DNA of 19,926 nucleotides, from contig CALLPZ010000265.1 of NCBI GenBank assembly GCA_938015405.1, positions 1 through 19,926 of the forward strand, in the 5' to 3' direction. This stretch comes from an uncultured Pseudanabaenaceae cyanobacterium. GTDB lineage: Bacteria; Cyanobacteriota; Cyanobacteriia; PCC-9006; JAAUQQ01. The position numbers and the translations under genes were made by a program. Position 1 is the stretch's first letter. Each line of letters begins with the position of its first letter. Below are positions 1-8,071 of the stretch, one piece after another. The notes under the pieces are model-generated. The model had not been told where the DNA came from, searched no databases, and saw only the letters and a program-made list of their open reading frames with translations.

Positions 1-111
1 CTGTCCACCGGCTTACAAAAGAATAGCCAATACTATTGCTGTGACTCCTGCGCCACTAGCCATGCTGACGGCAAGGGTTGTGGCTGCTCCGGCTGCGGCT
101 GCGGTGGTTAA
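1..111 (+). CDS. Metallothionein, SmtA/BmtA type (3' fragment, 5' end outside window)
   Basis: This is an open frame from the first base to a TAA at 109-111, giving 36 residues rich in Cys and Gly. It aligns with the C-terminal half of cyanobacterial SmtA: a YYC start, then CATSH, then GCGCSGCGCGG. Known family members are about 55-residue cytosolic proteins that chelate zinc and cadmium with nine Cys and two or three His. Seven Cys are visible here (fragment residues 13, 14, 17, 27, 29, 32, 34). His21 corresponds to SmtA His40. The SmtA His49 position is Cys29, and the SmtA Ser33 position is Cys14. The start, the N-terminal Cys group and any SmtB-type operator lie outside the window. The family call is secure; metal preference is inferred only. 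Confidence 0.88.
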   Translation: MSTGLQKNSQYYCCDSCATSHADGKGCGCSGCGCGG

Positions 112-133
112 AATGCTCGTGAAATAGCGTCAG

Positions 134-173
134 ACAGCAAATGCCTCTGCGGTTCTGCAGAGGCATTTGCTGT
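134..173 (+). terminator. 17-bp stem-loop after the metallothionein gene
   Basis: Bases 134-150 are perfectly complementary to 157-173 around a 6-base loop (GGTTCT), 22 bases after the metallothionein stop. It lies between two convergent genes and could stop transcription from both sides. No T-run follows directly on either strand, so it may instead stabilise the 3' end of the metallothionein mRNA. Confidence 0.55.
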
Positions 174-267
174 GACAAGTTCAAGTTTTGAGTCCTGGAT
201 TAAGGATGGAAAATGTCATCGCTGCAGGTCAAAGGATACAGATGATTTTCTCTAATTTATTCAAGCT

Positions 268-489
268 TTAGTCAGCAATTGCAATGATTTTGGTACGAGA
301 CGTATTGCCCACAACAATAGTGACATCTCGCTTAGCAACGCCAAAATGCTTTGCCAAAGTCTGAATCAACTCTTTATTCGCTTTGCCATCCACAGGCAGC
401 GATTTCAAACGAACCAGCAAACTTCCATCTTCCTCTTCTGTGATGCCAGGCTTCTTAGAATTAGGCTTAACTTTGACCTGGATTTTCAT
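268..489 (-). CDS. DUF167 (YggU-type) small conserved protein
   Basis: The protein has 73 residues from the ATG at 489; a GTG directly upstream (492) is a weaker alternative. The sequence covers the whole DUF167 fold: a KVKPNSKKPGI strand, LLVRLKSLPVDGKAN, a helix with NKELIQTLAKHFGV, then VGNTSRTKII. The family is widespread in bacteria and archaea, with a small alpha/beta fold and no established function. The gene lies 107 bases downstream of the kinase gene ending at 600 and on the same strand, so it could be the last gene of that transcript. No signal peptide or membrane segment is visible. Confidence 0.85.
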   Translation of the reverse strand: MKIQVKVKPNSKKPGITEEEDGSLLVRLKSLPVDGKANKELIQTLAKHFGVAKRDVTIVVGNTSRTKIIAIAD

Positions 490-599
490 CACTGGAATTC
501 TAGGGAATAAGCAACATGATCCATCATCAATCCGAACAATCTTGAACCGAGCAGAATGAGAAAAAGCAGAGGCTCATGGACCAAACTTCAGGCCTACTA

Positions 600-1796
600 T
601 TACAAATCTAGAGAAGGAGCAGGAAGCTTGACCAGGAAGCGAGTCCCTTTACCTTCCTCACTGGTCACCTTAATTTCGCCCTGGTGGCAGTCCACTGCCT
701 GCTTCACGCTATGCAGTCCGATGCCAGAGCCTTCAATGCCATCAACATTGCCAGCTCGCTCAAATAACCCAAACAGCTTGTCCAGAAAAGCCGCAGGAAT
801 ACCAATCCCTTGATCTTGCACCGTTATCTCAAGGCCTGTGGCCCGACACCGAAGCGCCACATCAACATGTGACCCTTGGGGCGAATACTTAATTGCATTT
901 GAGACCAAGTTATTCACAATATGCTTAATCAAACTGGGGTCTAACAGCCGATAGCTTTCTCCTTGATCCGAACAAAAGTTCAGGCTCTGCCCTTTAATCG
1001 CCATGGCCCTCAGGATGTCCACCTGATCTCTCAACAAAGCAACCACATCCACCTGATCTGGGCTATAGGTAAACCCCGACGCTGAAATTTGCTCTGCAAT
1101 CATGACGGACTCTAACTGCAGCGTCATTTGCCGGACGGCAGACTGAATACGCTCAAAATGCTTGTTCTTGCGGGCCTCTGTAAGCCTTTCATCACAAACA
1201 CGCACCAGATCGGCGGAGACCAAAATAATGCTCAATGGCGTGCGCAAGTCATGGGCCAACATGGCGTAATAAGCTGACCGAAGCTGATTGAGGTTTCGCT
1301 CCTCTGCCAGCAAATCCTTCAGCCGAATTTCCTCTTGATGGCGGGCCAGTGCAACTTTGATTGCAGACTTCAGATCTGCCAGCCGGGCTGGCTTCGTCAG
1401 ATAACCGTACGGATGGGTCTTCTCCGCCTCAGACCAAGTCCCATCATCGCCAAAAGCAGTGAGATAAACGACGGGTATCTGCCGCGATCGCATCGCTTCC
1501 GCCACATCAATCCCTGTCATATCCCCTTTCAATTGAATATCCATCAAAACCAGATCAGGCTGCTGCTGTTCAACCGCCCTGAGCGCATCTGGTCCCGATG
1601 ATTCAATCCCCACAACCTGATAGTTAAGACGATTCAGCTTCTGAGACAAACTGCGAGCAATGAGCAGCTCGTCTTCGACAATCAAAACCCTCCTCCCGTC
1701 AACATCCTGAGAGATTTGGGGAGCTTCGACTTGAGCAATCAGCTTAGACATCGACCAACAGGTCTCCGTAGCAGAAACGGTATATATCGCTACCAT
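600..1796 (-). CDS. Response regulator receiver-histidine kinase (HisKA) protein
   Basis: The protein is a 398-residue soluble two-component protein. Residues 36-150 form a receiver: acidic pair Glu41/Asp42, phospho-acceptor Asp86 in LVLMDIQL, and Lys135. Residues 155-175 are a helical linker. Residues 176-240 are HisKA with phospho-acceptor His182 in LAHDLRTPLS. Residues 285-395 are HATPase_c with the N-box NNLVSNAIKY, G1 box DQGIGIP, F-box LFGLFER and G2 box GSGIGL. All catalytic motifs are intact. No sensor domain or membrane segment is present, so the N-terminal receiver probably controls the kinase. The start is uncertain: ATG 1796 has AGGAG only two bases away, and ATG 1751 (MSKLIAQ) is a plausible shorter start. 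It is the third gene of the kinase cluster, 114 bases after the LOV kinase. Confidence 0.92.
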   Translation of the reverse strand: MVAIYTVSATETCWSMSKLIAQVEAPQISQDVDGRRVLIVEDELLIARSLSQKLNRLNYQVVGIESSGPDALRAVEQQQPDLVLMDIQLKGDMTGIDVAEAMRSRQIPVVYLTAFGDDGTWSEAEKTHPYGYLTKPARLADLKSAIKVALARHQEEIRLKDLLAEERNLNQLRSAYYAMLAHDLRTPLSIILVSADLVRVCDERLTEARKNKHFERIQSAVRQMTLQLESVMIAEQISASGFTYSPDQVDVVALLRDQVDILRAMAIKGQSLNFCSDQGESYRLLDPSLIKHIVNNLVSNAIKYSPQGSHVDVALRCRATGLEITVQDQGIGIPAAFLDKLFGLFERAGNVDGIEGSGIGLHSVKQAVDCHQGEIKVTSEEGKGTRFLVKLPAPSLDL

Positions 1797-1860
1797 AACT
1801 CCTACAGGATTTTTTTGCAGGCAAACGGAAATTAAACCAGCCAGCCTCTGTAACCCCTTC

Positions 1861-1877
1861 CTTGCGTCTGCCGCAAG
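1861..1877. other. Small hairpin between two kinase genes
   Basis: CTTGCG (1861-1866) pairs with CGCAAG (1872-1877) around five bases, in the 114-base gap between the LOV kinase and the third kinase gene. No T-run follows on either strand. It could be an mRNA processing or decay element, or chance. Confidence 0.25.
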
Positions 1878-1910
1878 CCCTGGCTCCGAAGCCCTGAAGT
1901 CACTACAAAT

Positions 1911-4022
1911 TTAGACCCGCTGCTTGTACCTCAATTCAGCAAAGACAAGCTGTATTTCCGTCCCATTAGATTGGCCAAACCTTAGCTCTCCTTCTAGCTG
2001 CTTTGTAAGCAGCGCAACCAGCTGAAATCCCATAGATTCTGCTGCTGCTAACTCAAAGTCATGGGGCAATCCAATGCCATCATCTTTGATCGTAATCACA
2101 ATATTTGCTTCATCTTGACGGGCACCAATGAACAAGTTTCCACTACGCCCCTCAGGGAAAGCATGTTCAAAAACATTGGAAATCAGTTCATTGATAATCA
2201 GTCCACAAGGTGTGACCGTTTCAATATTAAGGAAGATTGAATCCAGCTCACTGCTTACCTGAACTTGCTCGCCGCCAAGATTGCAAGAGATCGTTAACTG
2301 GTGGATTAAGGTTTCAAGATATTCACTCAAATCAATTTTCGCCAAGCTTTTAGACTGATAGAGCTTTTCGTGAATCAATGCCATCGCATAAATACGATTC
2401 TGACTTTCACCAATCATTTTGATCCAGCTCGGATCTTGTGAATAATCCGTCTGCCACTCGAGCAAACTGGAAACCACGAGAAGATTGTTCTTGACACGAT
2501 GATGAATTTCTTTGAGTAGAATCTCCTTCTCTAATAAAGAGGCTTTAACTTGAGACTCTGACTGCTTACGCTCAGAGATATCTCTGTATTGCCATAGATG
2601 GCCTCGATAATGACCATCTGCGAGAATAGGAATATAATCCCGTTCCAGTATTCGCTGATCAGCTAATACAATCTCTTCTCCAATAACAACCTTCTTTGCG
2701 ACAAGCAACTCCTGGACGCGATCTACAAACCGCTGTGGGTCATGAAATTCCAGTTTCGATTTTTCTGAAACCTCCTGACAATTCCGACCTGTCAGTTCAT
2801 CTGGAGGGAGTTCAATATTGAAAAGTCTACAGAAGGTCCGATTGGCAATTACAATTTCTCGAGTTTCATCCTCGACCAGAATGCCAGACTGTAAACTCTG
2901 CAGCAATGTCTCTAGTCTTAAATTAGTGCTCCACAGCCTCTGTTCAACCGAGAGCCTTTCACTTACATCAGTTTGAATGCCAATATAGTGAGAAAGCTCA
3001 CCCTGAGAATCTCGAATAGGTGAAATACTCAATTCGTTCCAAAAGAGGCTGCCATCTTTTCGATAGTTTTTCAGATTGACCGTACATCCGACCTGATTCT
3101 GAATGGAATCCCTGAGAATAGTCAGCCCAGGCTGCTCAGATTCTTCACCTTGTAGAAATCGACAGTTACGACCAATAACTTCTTCTTCTGAATATCCTGT
3201 TATTGCTTCAAATGCTGGATTAACAAAAATTACGGGGTGTCCGGTCTGACGAGTATCAACAATCACAATCCCATTGTTACTGGCAGAGATGGCACGTTCT
3301 AGCAGTCTTAAATAGGCTTGATTCTGCCGCAGATCATAGGTTCTCTGCTCAACTCGCTGTTCTAGCTCTTGGTTAAGACTCTCAAGGGATTGCAAGGCCT
3401 TCTGCCGTTCTTGAGCTTCTTGTTGCAGCTGTTGCGTGCGTTCCTCAACCCTTTTCTCTAGAGAGCTTGTGTAATCCAGTAGCTGCGCATTCGCAGATTC
3501 TAGCTCAAGCTGGGTGGCCTCTAATTTAGCCAATGAATTAGAAAGCTCACTCGTTCGTTCTGCAACCTTATCTTCTAATGTTTCTGTCCATTGCTTCAAA
3601 TCCTGATTTTGTACTGCGAGAGTCTTCGTAAGATGTTGAAGCTCCAGATGTAAGCGAACTCGCGCAAGCACTTCCTCTTGATGAAAAGGCTTCGTGATGT
3701 AGTCGACAGCCCCTAAATTAAACCCCTTTATCTTATCGGTCGTCTCTGTCAGCGAGGTCATAAAGATAATTGGGATATCGCAGGTTTGCGAATTCGCTTT
3801 TAGCTGACGACACACCTCAAAACCATCTAACCCAGGCAGCATAATGTCCAGGAGAAGGAGATCCGGTGGGTAAGATTGAGCCTGCTCAATTGCATTCTGG
3901 CCATCCATTTCAACTCGAACCAGATAGTTATGGGCAGCCAACGCATTATAGATAACCTCCAAATTAGCAGGACTATCATCTACAACAAGAATAGTTGCAC
4001 AGCCAGAATCAATCATCACCAT
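1911..4022 (-). CDS. Receiver-LOV-PAS-HisKA_2 histidine kinase (probable blue-light receptor)
   Basis: The protein has 703 residues and no membrane segment. Residues 10-125 are a receiver (Asp15/16, Asp59, Lys111). Residues 127-235 are a long coiled coil. Residues 240-355 are a PAS domain with full LOV signatures: VDTRQTGHPVIFVNPAF, GRNCRFLQG with the photoactive Cys287, flavin-contact Asn319 and Asn329, and Gln350 in IGIQTD. Residues 365-485 are a second PAS domain. Residues 498-580 are HisKA_2 with EIHHRVKNN (His507). Residues 600-695 are HATPase_c (NELISN, DDGIGLP). In known LOV proteins this Cys forms a reversible adduct with FMN under blue light. Blue-light control of the kinase, with the receiver as a second input, is inferred. 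AGGA lies five bases before the ATG. The gene is 45 bases downstream of the hybrid kinase, so the two are probably co-transcribed. Confidence 0.95.
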   Translation of the reverse strand: MVMIDSGCATILVVDDSPANLEVIYNALAAHNYLVRVEMDGQNAIEQAQSYPPDLLLLDIMLPGLDGFEVCRQLKANSQTCDIPIIFMTSLTETTDKIKGFNLGAVDYITKPFHQEEVLARVRLHLELQHLTKTLAVQNQDLKQWTETLEDKVAERTSELSNSLAKLEATQLELESANAQLLDYTSSLEKRVEERTQQLQQEAQERQKALQSLESLNQELEQRVEQRTYDLRQNQAYLRLLERAISASNNGIVIVDTRQTGHPVIFVNPAFEAITGYSEEEVIGRNCRFLQGEESEQPGLTILRDSIQNQVGCTVNLKNYRKDGSLFWNELSISPIRDSQGELSHYIGIQTDVSERLSVEQRLWSTNLRLETLLQSLQSGILVEDETREIVIANRTFCRLFNIELPPDELTGRNCQEVSEKSKLEFHDPQRFVDRVQELLVAKKVVIGEEIVLADQRILERDYIPILADGHYRGHLWQYRDISERKQSESQVKASLLEKEILLKEIHHRVKNNLLVVSSLLEWQTDYSQDPSWIKMIGESQNRIYAMALIHEKLYQSKSLAKIDLSEYLETLIHQLTISCNLGGEQVQVSSELDSIFLNIETVTPCGLIINELISNVFEHAFPEGRSGNLFIGARQDEANIVITIKDDGIGLPHDFELAAAESMGFQLVALLTKQLEGELRFGQSNGTEIQLVFAELRYKQRV

Positions 4023-4067
4023 ATCTTTCCTATCTATCTCATGAGATTCTGAGTATCAAAGAGTTTT

Positions 4068-6356
4068 TTAGCTTGAAGAAGAAGTCTCAAGTTTTTGGAG
4101 AAACGAACGAACTCTAACGATGTTAAAGTTATCGACCAACGGTTGCAAATATTGAACAAATGGCTTGTAGTCAGAATTTTCCTCGAGTAGCTCTACCAAA
4201 GAAGTCTTCAGTTGATCGATCTGGCCTTGCATCGCAAAACTCAACATATCCTCAATGACGCCCTTCGGTGGTAAGGCAAATTCACCAATATCCGTCCCTT
4301 TGAGCCTTGTAGAAGTCGTAACTTCAGCAGAGGAATCTGAGTAGCTCCAATCCAGCTTCAAATGCTTACCTAGTAGCTGATAGAGTTCCTCTGCCTGTAA
4401 GGGCTTAGGCAGAAAGTCATCTCCACCAGCCATGATGCTACTTTGTCGATCTGCATCAAACACATTGGATGAACAAACAATCACAGGAATATCCTTAAAC
4501 TCCTCCGATTTACGCAAGCAGGCCATCAAGGCAAAGCCATCCATAATGGGCATCTTCAAATCAGTGATGATCAGGTCAGGCTGCTTGTGTTTGATTTTTT
4601 CTAAAGCCTCTTCTCCATGCTCAGCAGCACTTAGATCAAATCCCAAAGGCTCTAGCAAGCAGGCCAAGACCGAACGATTTTCCCAGCGGTCATCAACAAT
4701 GAGAATCTGACGACGTTTCCCTGTGTAACCCGTAATCCGTCCTAAATTAGTCAGGCTATGGGCTGCGACCCAATCTTGGGCCAAAGGGCAAATAATCGTG
4801 AATTGAAACGAGCTGCCAGTCGCAAGCTGACTTGCAACCTGGATTTGACTCCCCATCATTTCGACGATTTTCTGACTAATGGCCAACCCCAGTCCAGTGC
4901 CCTCGCTCTGACGTTTGAGGCTCCCCACCTGCTCAAAGGGAATAAAAATATGGTCCAATGCATCCGCATCAATACCAATTCCAGTATCAGAAATCAGAAA
5001 GTTTAATGCGATCGCCGGTTCGGCTGAGGCGGAGTTAATCGACTGAAGATCCAGCTGAAGGGTAACATTCCCTCGATCTGTGAATTTAATGGCATTGCCT
5101 AAGAGATTAAGTAACACCTGACGAAGACGCTTTTCATCTGTCACGATGCCAGTGGGCAAGTTCTCAGGCTGATGATAGATAAAGTCCAAGCTTTTCTGCT
5201 CAGCTTTGATCCGGGCAACCTCAACTACTCCTTGCAATAGAGACGGGAAATAACAGGGACTAAATTGAAGCTCCAGCTTACGAGCCTCAATTTTGGCAAT
5301 GTCCAACACATCATTAATCAAAGTCAGCAGATGGGAGCCACATTGATAAATAATCTCAATTCCCCGTTGCTGCTCGGCAGACATGGGAATTCGGGCCAAG
5401 ATTTGCGAATAGCCTAAAACTCCGTTCAAGGGAGTTCGTAGTTCATGGCTCATATTCGCCAGAAATTCACTCTTGGCCTGATTCGCTGCATCTGCGCTGG
5501 CTTTTGCCGCCTCTAGCTGCTGAGTATATTTTTGTTGTTCTTCTAGCAGTTGTCTAACGCGATTAATGAGCTTATTTAAAGTCCGAGCTAAAACGCCCAC
5601 TTCATCATTGGTCTCAACCGGTGCTTGCAACTCAAAATTGGAATCCTGGCTAACTTGCTGGGCAACATCCGTGACAGCCTGAATAGGTAGCGCGATCGCG
5701 CGACTGGTATAAAACGAAAGTAATACTGCAATTGCAACCGAAAGACCTAACCCTGCCAAGATGATTTGCGTCCGCAGCCGCTCTGCCTGGCTCAGTTCAA
5801 CCTCTGTTGATTCCTCTCTCGATTCTGCTAGTTTTGCAAAGCCTGAGAGTTGATCCGGGAATTCAATAAAGCTCACAAATTCAGGACTTTTAACCAGCTC
5901 TACAACCAGCTTTTCAGCCTCTGTGACTCGATTAGGCTGAGTGGTTAAGGGCTGCAGCTTGCTCGTAAACTGCTCTGTCTTTTGGGCAAAAGCAATAACG
6001 GCTAACTCATAGGCATCTAACTGCTCCTGTAATCCCGCTAAGGTCGCTGGCTGGCCGGCGTTATTGTGCTTAGCGAGTAACGCTCGTATTTGCTCAATTC
6101 GCCCTAGCAGCAAGGTACTTTCTCGCTGAAAGCCTTCCGGATCTTGAACATAGGGCGTTAGCTGCTTGGCCGGTCGATTGTAGAGAATATCTACCTGCAA
6201 GGCACTGATCAGCTTGCGTTCCCGAGAAGCGATTTGTCTTAATTCCAGCGCTTTATGTTGGTAATGATTACCCACCAGCAAGCCCGTTGCGGTGCCACTG
6301 AGTGCAATGCCAAGTGCCAGAGTGTAACCATAAATAATTTTAGTTCTAATTGACAT
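4068..6356 (-). CDS. Membrane-bound hybrid sensor histidine kinase (HAMP-HisKA-HATPase-receiver)
   Basis: The protein has 762 residues. A transmembrane helix spans about 7-28. Residues 30-195 form a predicted helical extracytoplasmic sensor of no recognised family. A second transmembrane helix spans 198-217, followed by HAMP at about 218-270 and a coiled coil to 295. HisKA carries His304 in NMSHELRTPLNG. HATPase_c covers about 405-525 with NLLGNAIKFT, DTGIGID and GTGLGLAIS. A receiver covers 549-665 (Asp555/556, Asp599 in LIITDLKMP, Lys651). The C-terminal helical segment 690-758 resembles tails on other cyanobacterial hybrid kinases; no HPt-type phospho-His motif is evident. It is the first gene of a three-gene kinase cluster. 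The ligand is unknown. No strong ribosome binding site precedes the ATG. Confidence 0.93.
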   Translation of the reverse strand: MSIRTKIIYGYTLALGIALSGTATGLLVGNHYQHKALELRQIASRERKLISALQVDILYNRPAKQLTPYVQDPEGFQRESTLLLGRIEQIRALLAKHNNAGQPATLAGLQEQLDAYELAVIAFAQKTEQFTSKLQPLTTQPNRVTEAEKLVVELVKSPEFVSFIEFPDQLSGFAKLAESREESTEVELSQAERLRTQIILAGLGLSVAIAVLLSFYTSRAIALPIQAVTDVAQQVSQDSNFELQAPVETNDEVGVLARTLNKLINRVRQLLEEQQKYTQQLEAAKASADAANQAKSEFLANMSHELRTPLNGVLGYSQILARIPMSAEQQRGIEIIYQCGSHLLTLINDVLDIAKIEARKLELQFSPCYFPSLLQGVVEVARIKAEQKSLDFIYHQPENLPTGIVTDEKRLRQVLLNLLGNAIKFTDRGNVTLQLDLQSINSASAEPAIALNFLISDTGIGIDADALDHIFIPFEQVGSLKRQSEGTGLGLAISQKIVEMMGSQIQVASQLATGSSFQFTIICPLAQDWVAAHSLTNLGRITGYTGKRRQILIVDDRWENRSVLACLLEPLGFDLSAAEHGEEALEKIKHKQPDLIITDLKMPIMDGFALMACLRKSEEFKDIPVIVCSSNVFDADRQSSIMAGGDDFLPKPLQAEELYQLLGKHLKLDWSYSDSSAEVTTSTRLKGTDIGEFALPPKGVIEDMLSFAMQGQIDQLKTSLVELLEENSDYKPFVQYLQPLVDNFNIVRVRSFLQKLETSSSS

Positions 6357-6795
6357 TACTTATGGCAGCTCTAGGACAGAGCAGTATTAGAAGTCACACT
6401 TAACTAGTATACAGAAGGGCATTTCTGGTCTGTTACAACTGAATGATGTAGGGGAAAAAGTCCAGAATCCCCTCCTTCTGGATAAAGAATCCTGACTAAA
6501 ATGATATGTCGGCGATTCCTAGAGATTTTCGAACTCAGGCCAAGAGTTTCAACCACTTTTATGCTCCAGCCAGTCACTCAAAAAAGTTTCCTGCATAGCT
6601 CAGTCTGGCCAGCCTCCTTAACTGAAAACGATGGCCTGGCTAGGTTCTAGCCATCACGCTAAGCAATACGATCAGTCTCCTAGGCGCTCACAAAGAATGA
6701 AGCTTTTTATCTCAAAGCCCTAATCTCTCATAACGGCAAAAGTAGGGAAATAGTTCATTTTTGCGAACCTCAATTTCAGGTAAAGATCGATTAAA
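6357..6795. other. Intergenic region, leader of the kinase cluster
   Basis: No credible gene is visible. The region is the 5' flank of the kinase cluster and the 3' flank of the DUF362 gene, both on the minus strand. The minus strand carries TATACT at 6411-6406, about 50 bases before the kinase ATG, as a possible -10 box, but no well-spaced -35 box. It also carries a small hairpin with a T-run at 6456-6482, listed separately. Confidence 0.4.
6455..6482 (-). promoter_or_regulatory. Hairpin plus T-run in the kinase cluster leader, possible attenuator
   Basis: On the minus strand TCCAGAA (6482-6476) pairs with TTCTGGA (6467-6461) around an 8-base loop containing GGAGGGG. CTTTTT follows at 6460-6455. 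The form is that of a short intrinsic terminator about 100 bases before the first kinase gene. The stem is only 7 bp, and no alternative pairing was worked out. Confidence 0.3.
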
Positions 6796-6843
6796 AAGCA
6801 ATATTCCCGTCCAGCACCGATGAGTTGGACGGGAATATTGCTT
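6793..6843 (-). terminator. Rho-independent terminator of the DUF362 gene
   Basis: A perfect 18-bp stem (6826-6843 with 6796-6813) closes a 12-base loop. On the minus strand it is followed by TTTTT (6797-6793, overlapping the end of the stem). It begins 77 bases after the DUF362 stop codon. Confidence 0.88.
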
Positions 6844-6920
6844 ACAAGACTGGGCTAGTCAACTTCAACTGTAGATATTCGAATCCAGCTCGAATACAAG
6901 CGCATCATTCGCGGCCTGCA

Positions 6921-7883
6921 TTACCGCGCATAAGTCTTCATCGGCTCTTTGATGAAGCGAATATACAGATGCTTAAACGTCGATTTGAGCACGCGGGGCG
7001 CGCCAAAATCAATTGGCATCAGGTTACTGGGCAAGAGCCAATCCTCAATACGTAGCTCCTCAGGATGCAGGGCAACAAAATCAATGGCCTCTAAATCTGA
7101 ACAAAGCCCCAACCGCTGAGAGACAGCTACCGTCGGCACTGTCGCCGGATCGACTTGCAACAGGTCAACCATGGCGCGGTCTAGGGCAAAGACATCCGCC
7201 GAAGCACCCAGCACGCCGAGTTCACGGGGCTCACCACTGCTGGGACCATTGCCTTCGTGGCCAATGATGCCATCAATAATAGTTAAGTCTGGGTTGATGG
7301 CGCGGGCCGTTTCTACCAACATTTCGCCGAAGCGATCGCAATCTTGTCCCGCTTCCATATGCCACCAAGCCTTCATCTTGCCTGGCACACAGCCAAACAA
7401 ATTCTTCGTCCCCAAGGTCATGGTCAACTGCATGTGGGATTTCACCTTAGGGATATTGATAACAACATCCGCTTCCATCGCCTCTTTGCTGAGGCGCAAA
7501 TTGTTGAAGTTTTCCGATTCCGTGTCGTAGCGTTTACCACGAAATTCAACGACGGGAATGTCTAACTCTTCCAAGAGCGGGCCATAACCGTTGGCTTCGG
7601 CCACGCCTTTTGCACTACCAAATGCCGGGCTATCTCCCAGAAACGGCTTGCCTCCAGCAGCAATGACTTGGCGGGCGATCGCCGCCACCAATTCAATCCT
7701 TGTCACACATTCCTTCGTCGGGCGAGATCCTGTCAGCAAATTAGGCTTGAGCAACACCCGCTGGCCTGGCTTCACGAAAGCCTCAATGCCCCCCAGGGGA
7801 GCTAAAACCTCCGTGACAGATTGCTCCAACTGTTGCCGTTCATAGGACGTGGCACGAATCAGGCTCACAGAAGGAGTCGCCAT
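6921..7883 (-). CDS. DUF362 domain-containing protein
   Basis: The 320-residue sequence matches DUF362 along its length: VLLKPNLL (43-50), FLGDSPAFGS (81-90), VINIPKVKSHMQLTMTLGTKNLFG (141-164) and IIDGIIGHEGNGPSSGEP (202-219). Family members are probably cytosolic and of unproven function. Some carry a C-terminal ferredoxin domain, but this one has no CxxCxxC cluster and is the short form. The ATG at 7883 is the only good start. It is a single gene with its own terminator, divergent from the YkgJ-type gene across a 188-base gap. A GGGCTT-c-AAGCCC palindrome at 7927-7939 sits in that gap and may be an operator for either gene. It contains no visible signal peptide. Confidence 0.88.
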   Translation of the reverse strand: MATPSVSLIRATSYERQQLEQSVTEVLAPLGGIEAFVKPGQRVLLKPNLLTGSRPTKECVTRIELVAAIARQVIAAGGKPFLGDSPAFGSAKGVAEANGYGPLLEELDIPVVEFRGKRYDTESENFNNLRLSKEAMEADVVINIPKVKSHMQLTMTLGTKNLFGCVPGKMKAWWHMEAGQDCDRFGEMLVETARAINPDLTIIDGIIGHEGNGPSSGEPRELGVLGASADVFALDRAMVDLLQVDPATVPTVAVSQRLGLCSDLEAIDFVALHPEELRIEDWLLPSNLMPIDFGAPRVLKSTFKHLYIRFIKEPMKTYAR

Positions 7884-7926
7884 AACTTTAGAAAAAAGGT
7901 GATGTGGTCTCCACAGTGTAGCCGAG

Positions 7927-7939
7927 GGGCTTCAAGCCC
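7927..7939. promoter_or_regulatory. Palindrome between divergent genes, possible operator
   Basis: GGGCTT and AAGCCC form a perfect 6-bp dyad around one base, 44 bases from the DUF362 start and 133 bases from the YkgJ-type start. Its position suits a regulator binding site, but no regulator is known. Confidence 0.2.
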
Positions 7940-8071
7940 TGCGTCGTCCCCATCACGGGTTCTAAGAAAGTCAGAAAAAAGGGATGGCAGAAGCCGAAGT
8001 CAGTCCCCGCAAACCGATAAGATACAACAGTTCCACGTTCCGAGCGGCAGCATTGGATTGCCGAACCTTTC

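Noticed and set aside
556..813. Plus-strand frame over the end of the third kinase gene
   Set aside because: It is antisense to conserved HATPase_c motifs and shows no protein-like features.
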